Source of the DNA: Xanthobacteraceae bacterium
GTDB taxonomy: Bacteria; Pseudomonadota; Alphaproteobacteria; Rhizobiales; Xanthobacteraceae
Assembly (NCBI GenBank): GCA_019746355.1
Contig: JAIESC010000059.1
Coordinates: 1-9,750, forward strand
Reading direction: 5' to 3'
DNA length: 9,750 bases
Position numbers and translations under genes: made by a program. The notes below the pieces were generated by a model. The model had not been told where the DNA came from. It did no database searches and was given only the letters and a program-made list of their open reading frames with translations. This document shows positions 1 through 5,713 of this stretch, piece by piece; the stretch's first letter is position 1, and every line of letters begins with the position of its first letter.

Positions 1-152
1 ATCTCCTTGAGGCGCAGCGCGCCGAGGTCGAACAGCCGCTCCATCTGCGGGCCCGGCCGGCCCGCCTCCAGCCCGGTATAGGTCTTGGACAATTCGGCGT
101 CCCAGTAGTGCTCTTCGACGGCAATGACCGGACAATTCGGCTTCTTGAACAT
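1..152 (-). CDS. Amidohydrolase-2 family protein, N-terminal part (cut by window edge)
   Basis: Only the first 50 codons are present; the gene runs off the left edge. The reading starts MFKKPNCPVIAVEEHYWD and continues to a segment DLGALRLKE. The opening 'PVIAVEEH' strand and the later 'DLG..RL.' segment are what I know from the metal-dependent TIM-barrel amidohydrolase-2 family, which includes ACMSD and 2,3-dihydroxybenzoate or gamma-resorcylate decarboxylases. In those decarboxylases the first metal-binding strand often carries a Glu where hydrolases have HxH, so the EEH here would suit a decarboxylase-like member. The start is supported by a Shine-Dalgarno GGGGAG just upstream (on + strand about 157-162). 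It is divergent from the TctC-like receptor gene, which suggests a shared organic or aromatic acid theme. Exact substrate unknown. Confidence 0.75.
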   Translation of the reverse strand, partial: MFKKPNCPVIAVEEHYWDAELSKTYTGLEAGRPGPQMERLFDLGALRLKE

Positions 153-292
153 GCAACTCCCCTTCGCAAAAGCTTCAATTTCGCTTCGTATCAGGGGCGT
201 GGCCGACTGTCACGGCAGGCCCTCCCCTCCCTAGACCGGCGACCACGCTTCTTTATGATTGCCGCGGCCATGGGCTGGACATTCGCACTGGC

Positions 293-316
293 AATGAAAT
301 GGGGAATGAAATGAAC
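293..316 (+). repeat. 12-bp tandem duplication at the receptor gene start
   Basis: AATGAAATG is repeated at 293-301 and 305-313 with a 12-bp period, creating two in-frame ATGs at 299 and 311. The GGGGA at 301-305 gives a good ribosome-binding distance for the ATG at 311 but lies inside the codons that follow the ATG at 299, so 311 is the preferred start. Confidence 0.6.
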
Positions 317-1276
317 CGAACGATTCTTGGCATGATCGGCGCGCTGGCGCTGCTTTATCCGATGGCGGCGGCCGCGCAGGACTGGCCGACCAGGCAGCCG
401 ATCAAGGTGATCGTGCCGTTCACCGCCGGCAGCGCCACCGACATCACCGCCCGCACCGTGGTCGATCAGGTCGGCAAGCAGATCGGCCAGACCTTCGTGG
501 TCGAAAACCGCGGCGGCGCAGGCACGACGCTTGGCTCCAACCTGGCGGCGAGGGCCGAGCCTGACGGCTACAACATCCTGATCAATTCCACGTCGATGGT
601 GGTCGTCGCCTCGACCTATGCGAACCTGCCGTACAGCGTCACCAACGATTTCGTGCCGGTGGGCGCGCTCGCCGACGTGCCCTTCTTCGTCGGAACGGCG
701 GTGAAGTACAAAACCCTGAAGGAGCTGATCGAAACCGCCAAGAAGCCCGGCGGCAACATCCTCTACGGCACCGCCGGTGCGGGCTCGTCCGGCCACCTGT
801 TCATGGAGCAGCTCCGGCTCACCGCCGGTTATCCGGTGACCCACGTGCCGTTCCGCGGCACGCCGGAGGCGATGACCGAGATGGTCGCCGGACGCCTCGA
901 CATGTACCCGACACCCGCCGCCAATGCGATCCCGCTGAGCCGCGACGGCAAGATCAGCGCGCTTGCCGTCAGCTCGCCGAAGCGGCTGCCGACCATGCCG
1001 GACGTCGCGACGCTTCGCGAGCTTGGCCTGCCCGACGCCGAGTATCAGTTCTGGGTCGGCGCCTTTGCGCCGGCCAAGACGCCAAGGCCGATCGTCGAAC
1101 GGCTCAACCGCGAAATCGCCGCGGCGCTGAAGGTCAAGGAGGTCGTCGACAAGCTGCTTGCGCTCGGCGGCACGCCGATGCCGATGACGCAGCCCGAATT
1201 TGACGCCTTCGTGAAGAAGGAGATCGCGCTCAACGCCAAGATCGTCAAGGCCGCCGGCTATCAGCCGCAGCAATAG
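311..1276 (+). CDS. Tripartite tricarboxylate transporter substrate-binding protein (Bug/TctC family)
   Basis: A 321-residue periplasmic solute receptor of the Bug (TctC-like) family, which binds small carboxylates or related organic acids. Residues 1-22 form a signal peptide (basic MNR, a hydrophobic stretch, then an AAAA cleavage region) ahead of QDWP. Family hallmarks follow in order: 'IKVIVPFTAGSATDITAR' at 31-48, 'VVENRGGAGTTLGSNLAA' at 63-80 followed by a PDGY turn at 84-87, and 'VPFRGTPEAMTEMVAGRLD' at 179-197. The length is normal for the family. The start at 311 is chosen for its GGGGA site; an in-frame ATG at 299 would add only four residues. The cupin gene follows after 28 bp and probably shares the transcript. 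No TctA or TctB membrane subunits are visible, so this looks like an orphan receptor, as is common for Bug proteins. The ligand cannot be deduced. Confidence 0.93.
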   Translation: MNRTILGMIGALALLYPMAAAAQDWPTRQPIKVIVPFTAGSATDITARTVVDQVGKQIGQTFVVENRGGAGTTLGSNLAARAEPDGYNILINSTSMVVVASTYANLPYSVTNDFVPVGALADVPFFVGTAVKYKTLKELIETAKKPGGNILYGTAGAGSSGHLFMEQLRLTAGYPVTHVPFRGTPEAMTEMVAGRLDMYPTPAANAIPLSRDGKISALAVSSPKRLPTMPDVATLRELGLPDAEYQFWVGAFAPAKTPRPIVERLNREIAAALKVKEVVDKLLALGGTPMPMTQPEFDAFVKKEIALNAKIVKAAGYQPQQ

Positions 1277-1304
1277 CCGTCTCGGAGATCAGGGAGAGCA
1301 CCGC

Positions 1305-1709
1305 ATGCACGCGTTCAGCCTGACCAAAGAGCAGGAATGGAACCCGAAGAAGCACGTCGAGAAGATCCTCGGCGAGGTGGAGGACGGCGACTACACCGTC
1401 GCCTGCTGGGAGCCGGGGCAGATCAGTCCGAACCACTGCCATCCGCATGCGACCGAGATCTATTTCTGCTTCTCCGGCGGCGGCAAGATGCGCACGCCGA
1501 AGGAAACCATCGACGTGGTGCCGGGCTCGTTCGTGGTGCATCCGCCGGGCGAAGTGCACGAATACATCAACGGGCCGCAGCGCACGCTCCTGTTCCGCGT
1601 CCGCTACGGCTCCGACATGCTGTCGCGCCATGTCGAATGGCGCGGCCATGCGGATTTCAAGCAGAGCGCGGAGGACGCCGAGTACTATCGGCAGAACCCG
1701 CCGGCCTGA
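1305..1709 (+). CDS. Small cupin-domain protein
   Basis: A 134-residue single-domain cupin. Cupin motif 1 lies around 42-56, with H44-x-H46-x4-E51 as likely metal ligands. Motif 2 is 'PGSFVVHPPGEVHEYIN' at 73-89, with H85 as the fourth ligand, so all four metal ligands are present. The remaining C-terminal 45 residues are polar and charged. There is no signal peptide, so it is cytoplasmic. A GGGAGAG ribosome-binding site lies about 8 bp before the start. The 28-bp gap to the upstream receptor gene suggests co-transcription. Small cupins like this can be dioxygenases, isomerases or simple sugar or acid binders; here the neighbours (Bug receptor, amidohydrolase) suggest a role in organic or aromatic acid metabolism, which is inference only. 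Confidence 0.9.
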   Translation: MHAFSLTKEQEWNPKKHVEKILGEVEDGDYTVACWEPGQISPNHCHPHATEIYFCFSGGGKMRTPKETIDVVPGSFVVHPPGEVHEYINGPQRTLLFRVRYGSDMLSRHVEWRGHADFKQSAEDAEYYRQNPPA

Positions 1710-1743
1710 TGCCACAACAAGTCGCTGTGAAACATGACCGGCG

Positions 1744-1768
1744 CAATCGTTGCCCTTGGGCACGATTG
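1744..1768 (+). terminator. Hairpin downstream of the cupin gene, possible terminator
   Basis: CAATCGTTGCCC (1744-1755) pairs with GGGCACGATTG (1758-1768), giving an 11-bp stem with a one-base bulge and a tight loop. It lies 35 bp after the cupin stop codon. No T-tract follows, so it is a weak candidate for ending the receptor-cupin transcript. Confidence 0.35.
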
Positions 1769-1793
1769 GGATTGCGGCAAATTCGTCTCAAAT

Positions 1794-1842
1794 GCTAACG
1801 ATCTGAAACGTTCCTGACCGGATCGTTAAACAGATCGTTAGC
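1794..1842. promoter_or_regulatory. Perfect 12-bp inverted repeat upstream of the PilZ gene
   Basis: GCTAACGATCTG at 1794-1805 and CAGATCGTTAGC at 1831-1842 are exact reverse complements separated by 25 bp. A third copy of the core, GATCGTTA, lies between them at 1821-1828 in the same orientation as the right arm. The block ends 23 bp before the PilZ start codon, where a promoter and operator would sit. Three spaced half-sites in one promoter look more like transcription-factor binding than an RNA hairpin. The factor is not known to me. Confidence 0.5.
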
Positions 1843-1865
1843 GTCCGCGGTCTTATCCTCCGACC

Positions 1866-2252
1866 ATGGCTCATCCTGCCGAAAGCCGAACGACCGAGCG
1901 CCGCCGCATCGCGCGCCAGAAGAGCTTTCTGCGCGGCATGGTCTATTTCAACAACCGCCGCAGCGTCGCCGACTGCCTGATCCGCGACATCTCGCCTTAC
2001 GGGGCGCGGCTGATCTTTTCCGACACCGTGACCACACCGGACATCATCGATCTCTATATTCCCCAGAAAGAGCAAACGCTTCGATCGCACGTGATCTGGC
2101 GGATCGGCCACGACATCGGCGTCGCGTTCCCGCAGGCGATCCAGGCCGAGCCGCCGGCGAATTCCGACGATCTGACCGAGCGCGTCGTCAAGCTCGAGGC
2201 GGAGATCACCGCGATCAAGCGGACGCTCAAGAAGCTCACCGATCCCGCCTGA
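1866..2252 (+). CDS. PilZ-domain protein with C-terminal coiled coil
   Basis: A 128-residue cytoplasmic protein with a PilZ fold, the receptor domain for cyclic di-GMP. The Arg-rich box lies at 11-18 (ERRRIARQ, matching RxxxR with R13 and R17), and the second motif 'DISPYGARL' at 41-49 matches [D/N]xSxxG. A 'VIWRIGHDIGVAF' strand follows at 76-88. Both ligand motifs are intact, so c-di-GMP binding is plausible. Residues 102-124 have heptad spacing of Val/Leu/Ile (a short coiled coil), possibly for dimerisation. No output domain is attached, so it likely acts through a partner in motility, adhesion or polysaccharide control. No clear Shine-Dalgarno precedes the ATG. The upstream inverted repeat suggests it is regulated. 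Confidence 0.88.
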   Translation: MAHPAESRTTERRRIARQKSFLRGMVYFNNRRSVADCLIRDISPYGARLIFSDTVTTPDIIDLYIPQKEQTLRSHVIWRIGHDIGVAFPQAIQAEPPANSDDLTERVVKLEAEITAIKRTLKKLTDPA

Positions 2253-2286
2253 ACCGCGCCCTCACCCCGCACCGCAGAAATCTATT

Positions 2287-2301
2287 GTTCCCTATTTGTT
2301 C
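2287..2301 (+). promoter_or_regulatory. LexA (SOS) box, alphaproteobacterial type
   Basis: GTTC at 2287-2290, a 7-bp AT-rich-ended spacer CCTATTT, and GTTC at 2298-2301 match exactly the direct-repeat LexA operator GTTC-N7-GTTC known from Alphaproteobacteria. It ends 39 bp before the start of a DNA helicase gene, a normal operator position. A TTGTTC at 2285-2290 could serve as a -35 element, which would place the operator over the promoter. Binding is inferred from the match. Confidence 0.75.
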
Positions 2302-2340
2302 CTGTGCTACCGTGCCGCCTGCTGTGAACGCGGCAGGATC

Positions 2341-3450
2341 ATGACTGTCTTTACCCCGCATCAGGATGCCGCGCTGCAGGCGGTCGCCGGCTGGCTCAAG
2401 GCCAGGCCGGGCAAAGGCTCCACCCCGCAGATCTTTCGGCTGTTCGGCTATGCCGGCACCGGCAAAACCACGCTGGCCCGCCACGTCGCCCAGGACGTCG
2501 ACGGCAAGGTCCTGTTCGCCGCCTTCACCGGCAAGGCCGCATTGGTGATGCGCAGCAAAGGCTGCGAGCGCGCCTCGACCATTCACAGCCTGATCTACAA
2601 GACGCGCGAGAGCGGCGAGGAGGTGCCGAGCTTCGACCTGTGGGACGATGCGCCCGCGTCCAAGGCCTCGCTGATCGTGATCGACGAATGCTCGATGGTC
2701 GATGCCGAGCTTGGCCGAGACCTGAAGTCGTTCGGCGTGCCGCTCCTGGTGCTGGGCGATCCGGCGCAATTGCCGCCGATCCAGGGCGGCGGCTTTTTCA
2801 CCGATGCCGAGCCGGACGCGATGCTGACCGAGGTGCACCGGCAGGCCGAGGACAATCCGATCATCCGGCTGTCGATGGACATTCGTGAAGGCAAAGGCCT
2901 CGAATCCGGCGTCTACGGCGACACGCAGGTCGTGAGCCGGCAGGAGCTCGATCCGAAGCGCGTGATCGAGGCCGATCAGGTGCTGGTCGGCCGCAACGCG
3001 ACGCGGCGCGCCTACAACGCGCGGATGCGGCAGCGGCGCGGCTTTGCCGGCGAGATGCCTGCGACCGGCGACAAGCTCGTCTGCCTGCGCAACAACAAGC
3101 GCAAGGGCCTGTACAACGGCGCACTGTGGTCGGTGAAGGAGAAACCTTCCACCCGGCGTGACATCATCAAGATGCGGCTTCAGCCCGACGACGGCTTTGC
3201 GGGAAAAGGCATCAAGGTGTCGGTCCGTCCCGAATGCTTCACCGGCGGCATCGAAGGCATCGAGTGGCCGCTGCGCAAGCACTATGACGAGTTCGACTAC
3301 GGCTATGTGCTGACGGTGCACAAGGCGCAGGGCTCGCAGTGGGACGACGTGGTGCTGTTCGACGAGTCGATGGCGTTCGGCGAAAGCCAGCAGCGCTGGC
3401 TCTACACCGGCGTGACGCGGGCGGCGAAGCGATTGACAGTGGTGGTGTGA
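2341..3450 (+). CDS. RecD/Dda-like superfamily-1 ATP-dependent DNA helicase
   Basis: A 369-residue SF1 helicase of the compact RecD-like (SF1B, 5'-3') type. Motif I/Walker A is GYAGTGKT at 36-43; motif Ia is around 59-67 (FAAFTGKAA); motif II is LIVIDECSMVD at 111-121 with D115 and E116; motif III is LLVLGDPAQLPPI at 135-147; a conserved EVHRQ lies at 164-168. The C-terminal UvrD_C_2-like part has VLTVHKAQGSQW at 323-334 and motif VI YTGVTRAAKRL at 355-365, with R360 as the likely arginine finger. All catalytic motifs are intact. The start at 2341 has an AGGA site 5 bp or so upstream; an upstream in-frame ATG at 2296 lies inside the LexA box and is unlikely. It probably unwinds or remodels DNA at damaged forks or during recombination and is likely induced by DNA damage. 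It lacks the long N-terminal extension of RecD2 proteins. Confidence 0.9.
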   Translation: MTVFTPHQDAALQAVAGWLKARPGKGSTPQIFRLFGYAGTGKTTLARHVAQDVDGKVLFAAFTGKAALVMRSKGCERASTIHSLIYKTRESGEEVPSFDLWDDAPASKASLIVIDECSMVDAELGRDLKSFGVPLLVLGDPAQLPPIQGGGFFTDAEPDAMLTEVHRQAEDNPIIRLSMDIREGKGLESGVYGDTQVVSRQELDPKRVIEADQVLVGRNATRRAYNARMRQRRGFAGEMPATGDKLVCLRNNKRKGLYNGALWSVKEKPSTRRDIIKMRLQPDDGFAGKGIKVSVRPECFTGGIEGIEWPLRKHYDEFDYGYVLTVHKAQGSQWDDVVLFDESMAFGESQQRWLYTGVTRAAKRLTVVV

Positions 3451-3464
3451 AGGCCCGAGCCTTG

Positions 3465-3481
3465 CCGGATCGTGCATCCGG
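3465..3481 (+). promoter_or_regulatory. Small hairpin abutting the ribosome-binding site of the SnoaL-like gene
   Basis: CCGGAT (3465-3470) pairs with ATCCGG (3476-3481) around a 5-base loop. The right arm overlaps the first bases of the GGGAGAG ribosome-binding site (3480-3486). No T-tract follows, so it is not a terminator. It could modulate translation or be chance in GC-rich DNA. Confidence 0.3.
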
Positions 3482-3490
3482 GAGAGCGTC

Positions 3491-4042
3491 ATGCCGAACC
3501 AAAGCGCCGCAGAAAACGCAGCCAGCCGCAGCATCGAGGACCGCATCCGCGCCATCGAGGACCGGCTGGACATCCTCAACTTGATCGCGAGCCATCCGCC
3601 GAGCGCCGACAGCGGAGCCGACTATTTCACCCGGCAGGTCTACACCGAGGACGGCGTCATCGATCTCGGCGGCGGCAAGGCTGCGACCGGCAACGCCGAG
3701 GTCGCAGGCTTGGTCAAGACGCCGGGCCATCAGGCGGCGATCGCCGGCGGGCTCGCGCACTTTTGCGGTCTGCCGCGCATCGACATCGACGGTGATGCGG
3801 CAGTCGCTACCTCATATCTGCAGATCATCACGCCGCACCCGACCGGCGAACCCCATGAGGTGCCGAACCACGGCGTGACCAAGGGCTTTCGCATCCATCG
3901 CGTCGGTGCCAACCGCTGGGAATTGGTGCGGACGCCGGATGGCTGGAAGATCAGGCGCCGCACGCTGCGGCCGCTCGACGGCACCGAGCCCGCGCGCGAA
4001 CTGCTGCGCGGCGCGCTCAAGTCGTACGAAACGGTCAGATAG
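3491..4042 (+). CDS. NTF2-like / SnoaL-like domain protein
   Basis: A 183-residue protein of the SnoaL-like (NTF2 fold) group. The N-terminal helix (about 15-34, 'EDRIRAIEDRLDILNLIASH'), the 'YTEDGVIDLGGG' strand at 51-62, 'LAHFCGLPRIDIDGDAAVAT' at 88-107 and 'RTPDGWKIRRRTLRPLDG' at 147-164 follow the usual order of this cone-shaped alpha+beta fold. Members bind small hydrophobic ligands and act as dehydratases, isomerases or hydrolases, or have no known activity, so a reaction cannot be assigned. It has no signal peptide. A strong GGGAGAG site precedes the start. It begins 40 bp after the helicase gene with no clear terminator between, so it may be read from the LexA-controlled promoter. It is convergent with the transglycosylase gene after a 22-bp gap. 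Confidence 0.85.
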   Translation: MPNQSAAENAASRSIEDRIRAIEDRLDILNLIASHPPSADSGADYFTRQVYTEDGVIDLGGGKAATGNAEVAGLVKTPGHQAAIAGGLAHFCGLPRIDIDGDAAVATSYLQIITPHPTGEPHEVPNHGVTKGFRIHRVGANRWELVRTPDGWKIRRRTLRPLDGTEPARELLRGALKSYETVR

Positions 4043-4064
4043 GAATTGCCGCGCGGCGCAGATG

Positions 4065-5468
4065 CTAGCGGCGGCGGGCCGGCTGCTGCGGCGTGGTCAG
4101 GTTCCTCCAGAACGTGACCAGAGCGTTCTCCTGCTGCTTCGGTGCCCGATGCCGGGCGACGCGCGTATGGCGTTGCGATCTGCCGCGCACCTGTTTCGAC
4201 TCTTCTTCCGGCACCGCGTCGATCACGGGCTTTGGTTGCGGCAGCGGCACTGCGGTGGCATCGAGCTTTGCGACTTGCACGTCCGGCGAAACCGTCGAGG
4301 CATCGCTGTTCGGCGAAGGCTCGGACGCGACCGCCGAATCGAGCTTCGCGACCGTCTGCGGCGCCTTGGCTGGGCGCCGCTTTGGCATCGGCGGTGCGGC
4401 CGCAGGCTCAGGCTTCATGATCTGCAGATCGGACGCCACCGCCGCGTCGAGCTTCGCAACCGCCTGCGGTGCCGTGGCCGGCCGCGCCTTTGGCATCGGC
4501 GGCGCGACCGCGGGCTCAGGCTTCATGATCTGCAGATCGGATGACGCCGTCGGCGCGTCGCTCTTCGACGAGGACTCGGACACGACCGCCACATCGAGCT
4601 TCGCAACCATCTTCGGCGCTGTGGCCGGCCGCGGCCGCGGCATAGGCAGCAGCTCCATGAACACCGTCGGAATCGCATGTGACGTTTCATGCAACGTTTG
4701 CGGAGCGGCGGACGTATCCTGCTCGGGCGCCTTGGCAACGGTGTGCGGCGACGGCACCGCCTGCGGCACAACCGGCTGGACCTGCGCGGACGGCGGAGCG
4801 GCGGCCAACGTCGAAGCGACCGCAACCTGCACCGGCGGTGCGACGGGCTGCGTGGCCGCGGGCTGCGCGGCCACCGGCTGCGGAGCGGCGGGCGGCGTCG
4901 GGGACCTGGGCCGGGTGATCGTCTGCACCTGCACCACCCGCGGCTTCAGCACCTCGGCCTGGGCCAGCGAGGAAGCCTCGCCGTCGGATGCGACGGACCG
5001 TTGCGCGCCTTGCCGCGCGGGAGATTCGACCTTGGCGATCTGCGTCGTGGGCTGCTGCGGCGCGGCGCACTTTCCTCGCGGCTTCTTGTAGAAGCCGCGC
5101 TGGTAGTAGGCGATCGCGCCCGACTCGCTGCATCCCGCCGCGCGATAGGCGAGCGCGAGATACTTCACCGCGTAGGTCATGTTGGTGTCGGCGTCGAGCA
5201 AGCCGTCGGCGGTGCCGCGATAGCCCATCGCCTTGGCGGTGCCGAGGCGGATCTGCATCAGGCCGAAATTGCCCTTGCTGACGACGCGCGGGTTGCCCTT
5301 GCTCTCGATGTGGATGACCCGGCGCACGAGCGATTCCGGCACGCCGTGCGTGGCCGCGTGCTTGGTGATCAGCGCATCATGCGGACCGGCGACCGCGTCA
5401 CCGGCTGGTGCGATCAGCGCACACGCCACGGACGCAATCGGACCCCACCAGCGAAACCCCGATTTCAT
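4065..5468 (-). CDS. Exported lytic transglycosylase (SLT fold) with long Pro/Ala-rich repetitive tail
   Basis: A 467-residue protein. Residues 1-27 are a signal peptide ending AVA before GPHDAL. The SLT/goose-lysozyme-like catalytic domain spans about 31-128: 'LVRRVIHIESKGNP' (47-60) carries the catalytic Glu55, 'GNFGLMQI' (66-73) is the Gly-Leu-Met-Gln-Ile motif, and 'AIAYYQRGFY' (118-127) closes the cleft. It should cleave peptidoglycan between MurNAc and GlcNAc in the periplasm. Cys113 and Cys134 may form a disulfide. From about 135 the chain is low-complexity Pro/Ala/Val/Gln, with three related repeats at about 276-410 and a basic end (last residues ARRR). The ATG at 5468 is chosen because it directly starts the signal peptide; a TTG 36 bp further upstream has no better ribosome-binding site. 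The tail is probably a flexible spacer or wall-binding region; its role is unknown. Confidence 0.88.
   Translation of the reverse strand: MKSGFRWWGPIASVACALIAPAGDAVAGPHDALITKHAATHGVPESLVRRVIHIESKGNPRVVSKGNFGLMQIRLGTAKAMGYRGTADGLLDADTNMTYAVKYLALAYRAAGCSESGAIAYYQRGFYKKPRGKCAAPQQPTTQIAKVESPARQGAQRSVASDGEASSLAQAEVLKPRVVQVQTITRPRSPTPPAAPQPVAAQPAATQPVAPPVQVAVASTLAAAPPSAQVQPVVPQAVPSPHTVAKAPEQDTSAAPQTLHETSHAIPTVFMELLPMPRPRPATAPKMVAKLDVAVVSESSSKSDAPTASSDLQIMKPEPAVAPPMPKARPATAPQAVAKLDAAVASDLQIMKPEPAAAPPMPKRRPAKAPQTVAKLDSAVASEPSPNSDASTVSPDVQVAKLDATAVPLPQPKPVIDAVPEEESKQVRGRSQRHTRVARHRAPKQQENALVTFWRNLTTPQQPARRR
4239..4643 (-). repeat. In-gene repeats coding for three MP..RPA.AP..VAKLD units
   Basis: Within the transglycosylase tail, three units begin MPRPRPATAP (residue 276), MPKARPATAP (325) and MPKRRPAKAP (361), each followed by a 'VAKLD' segment. 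Unit 1 is 49 residues and unit 2 is 36. Unit 2 lacks the Ser-rich 13-residue insert seen in units 1 and 3. On DNA, near-identical stretches recur 108 bp apart (for example 4402-4433 and 4513-4541), which points to recent slippage or duplication. Confidence 0.8.
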
Positions 5469-5713
5469 GCATGTTCTGATAGCCGCAACATACCGGTGTT
5501 TCAAGGCAAAGGCAGGCGCGGTGTGGGTTTCCGCGGCATCGTGTTACCAAACCACCGCGTTTTGCGGTGAATCCGGTGTCCAGCCCCGGTGTGGACTTTT
5601 TTCTCGCGCGGCGGCCGTGCGCGGATTTCACGGTGGAACCTGCTGGACGGCCTCCAAGGCGAATGGCAAAAATTCGCGCGGAATTTTCCGAGCGGTATGA
5701 TGGGGTGGATTCG

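Noticed and set aside
191..1273. 360-residue open frame antisense to the Bug receptor
   Set aside because: The sense strand encodes a full receptor with signal peptide and family motifs; the antisense product is Arg/His/Gly-rich without recognisable motif.
1826..1841. Possible CtrA box (TTAA-N7-TTAA)
   Set aside because: Only TTAA then TTAG with an 8-bp spacer is present, so both spacing and second half-site fail.
2236..3579. 447-residue open frame antisense to the helicase
   Set aside because: Composition is typical of shadow frames, and the sense strand carries every SF1 helicase motif.
4048..4057. GCCGCGCGGC palindrome between convergent genes as terminator
   Set aside because: It is a self-complementary 10-mer with no loop and no T-tract.
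4093..5091. 332-residue Cys/Gly/Ala-rich frame on the plus strand
   Set aside because: It mirrors the Pro/Ala repeat tail of the transglycosylase; the apparent repeats simply reflect the repeats of the real gene.
5553..5569. CACCGC-GTTTT-GCGGTG hairpin between the transglycosylase and dehydrogenase genes
   Set aside because: A 6-bp stem is weak evidence in GC-rich DNA, and its place in a divergent promoter region makes a terminator unlikely.
4689..5570. 293-residue plus-strand frame antisense to the transglycosylase catalytic domain
   Set aside because: The minus strand has the signal peptide, catalytic Glu and GLMQI motif; the plus frame has none.
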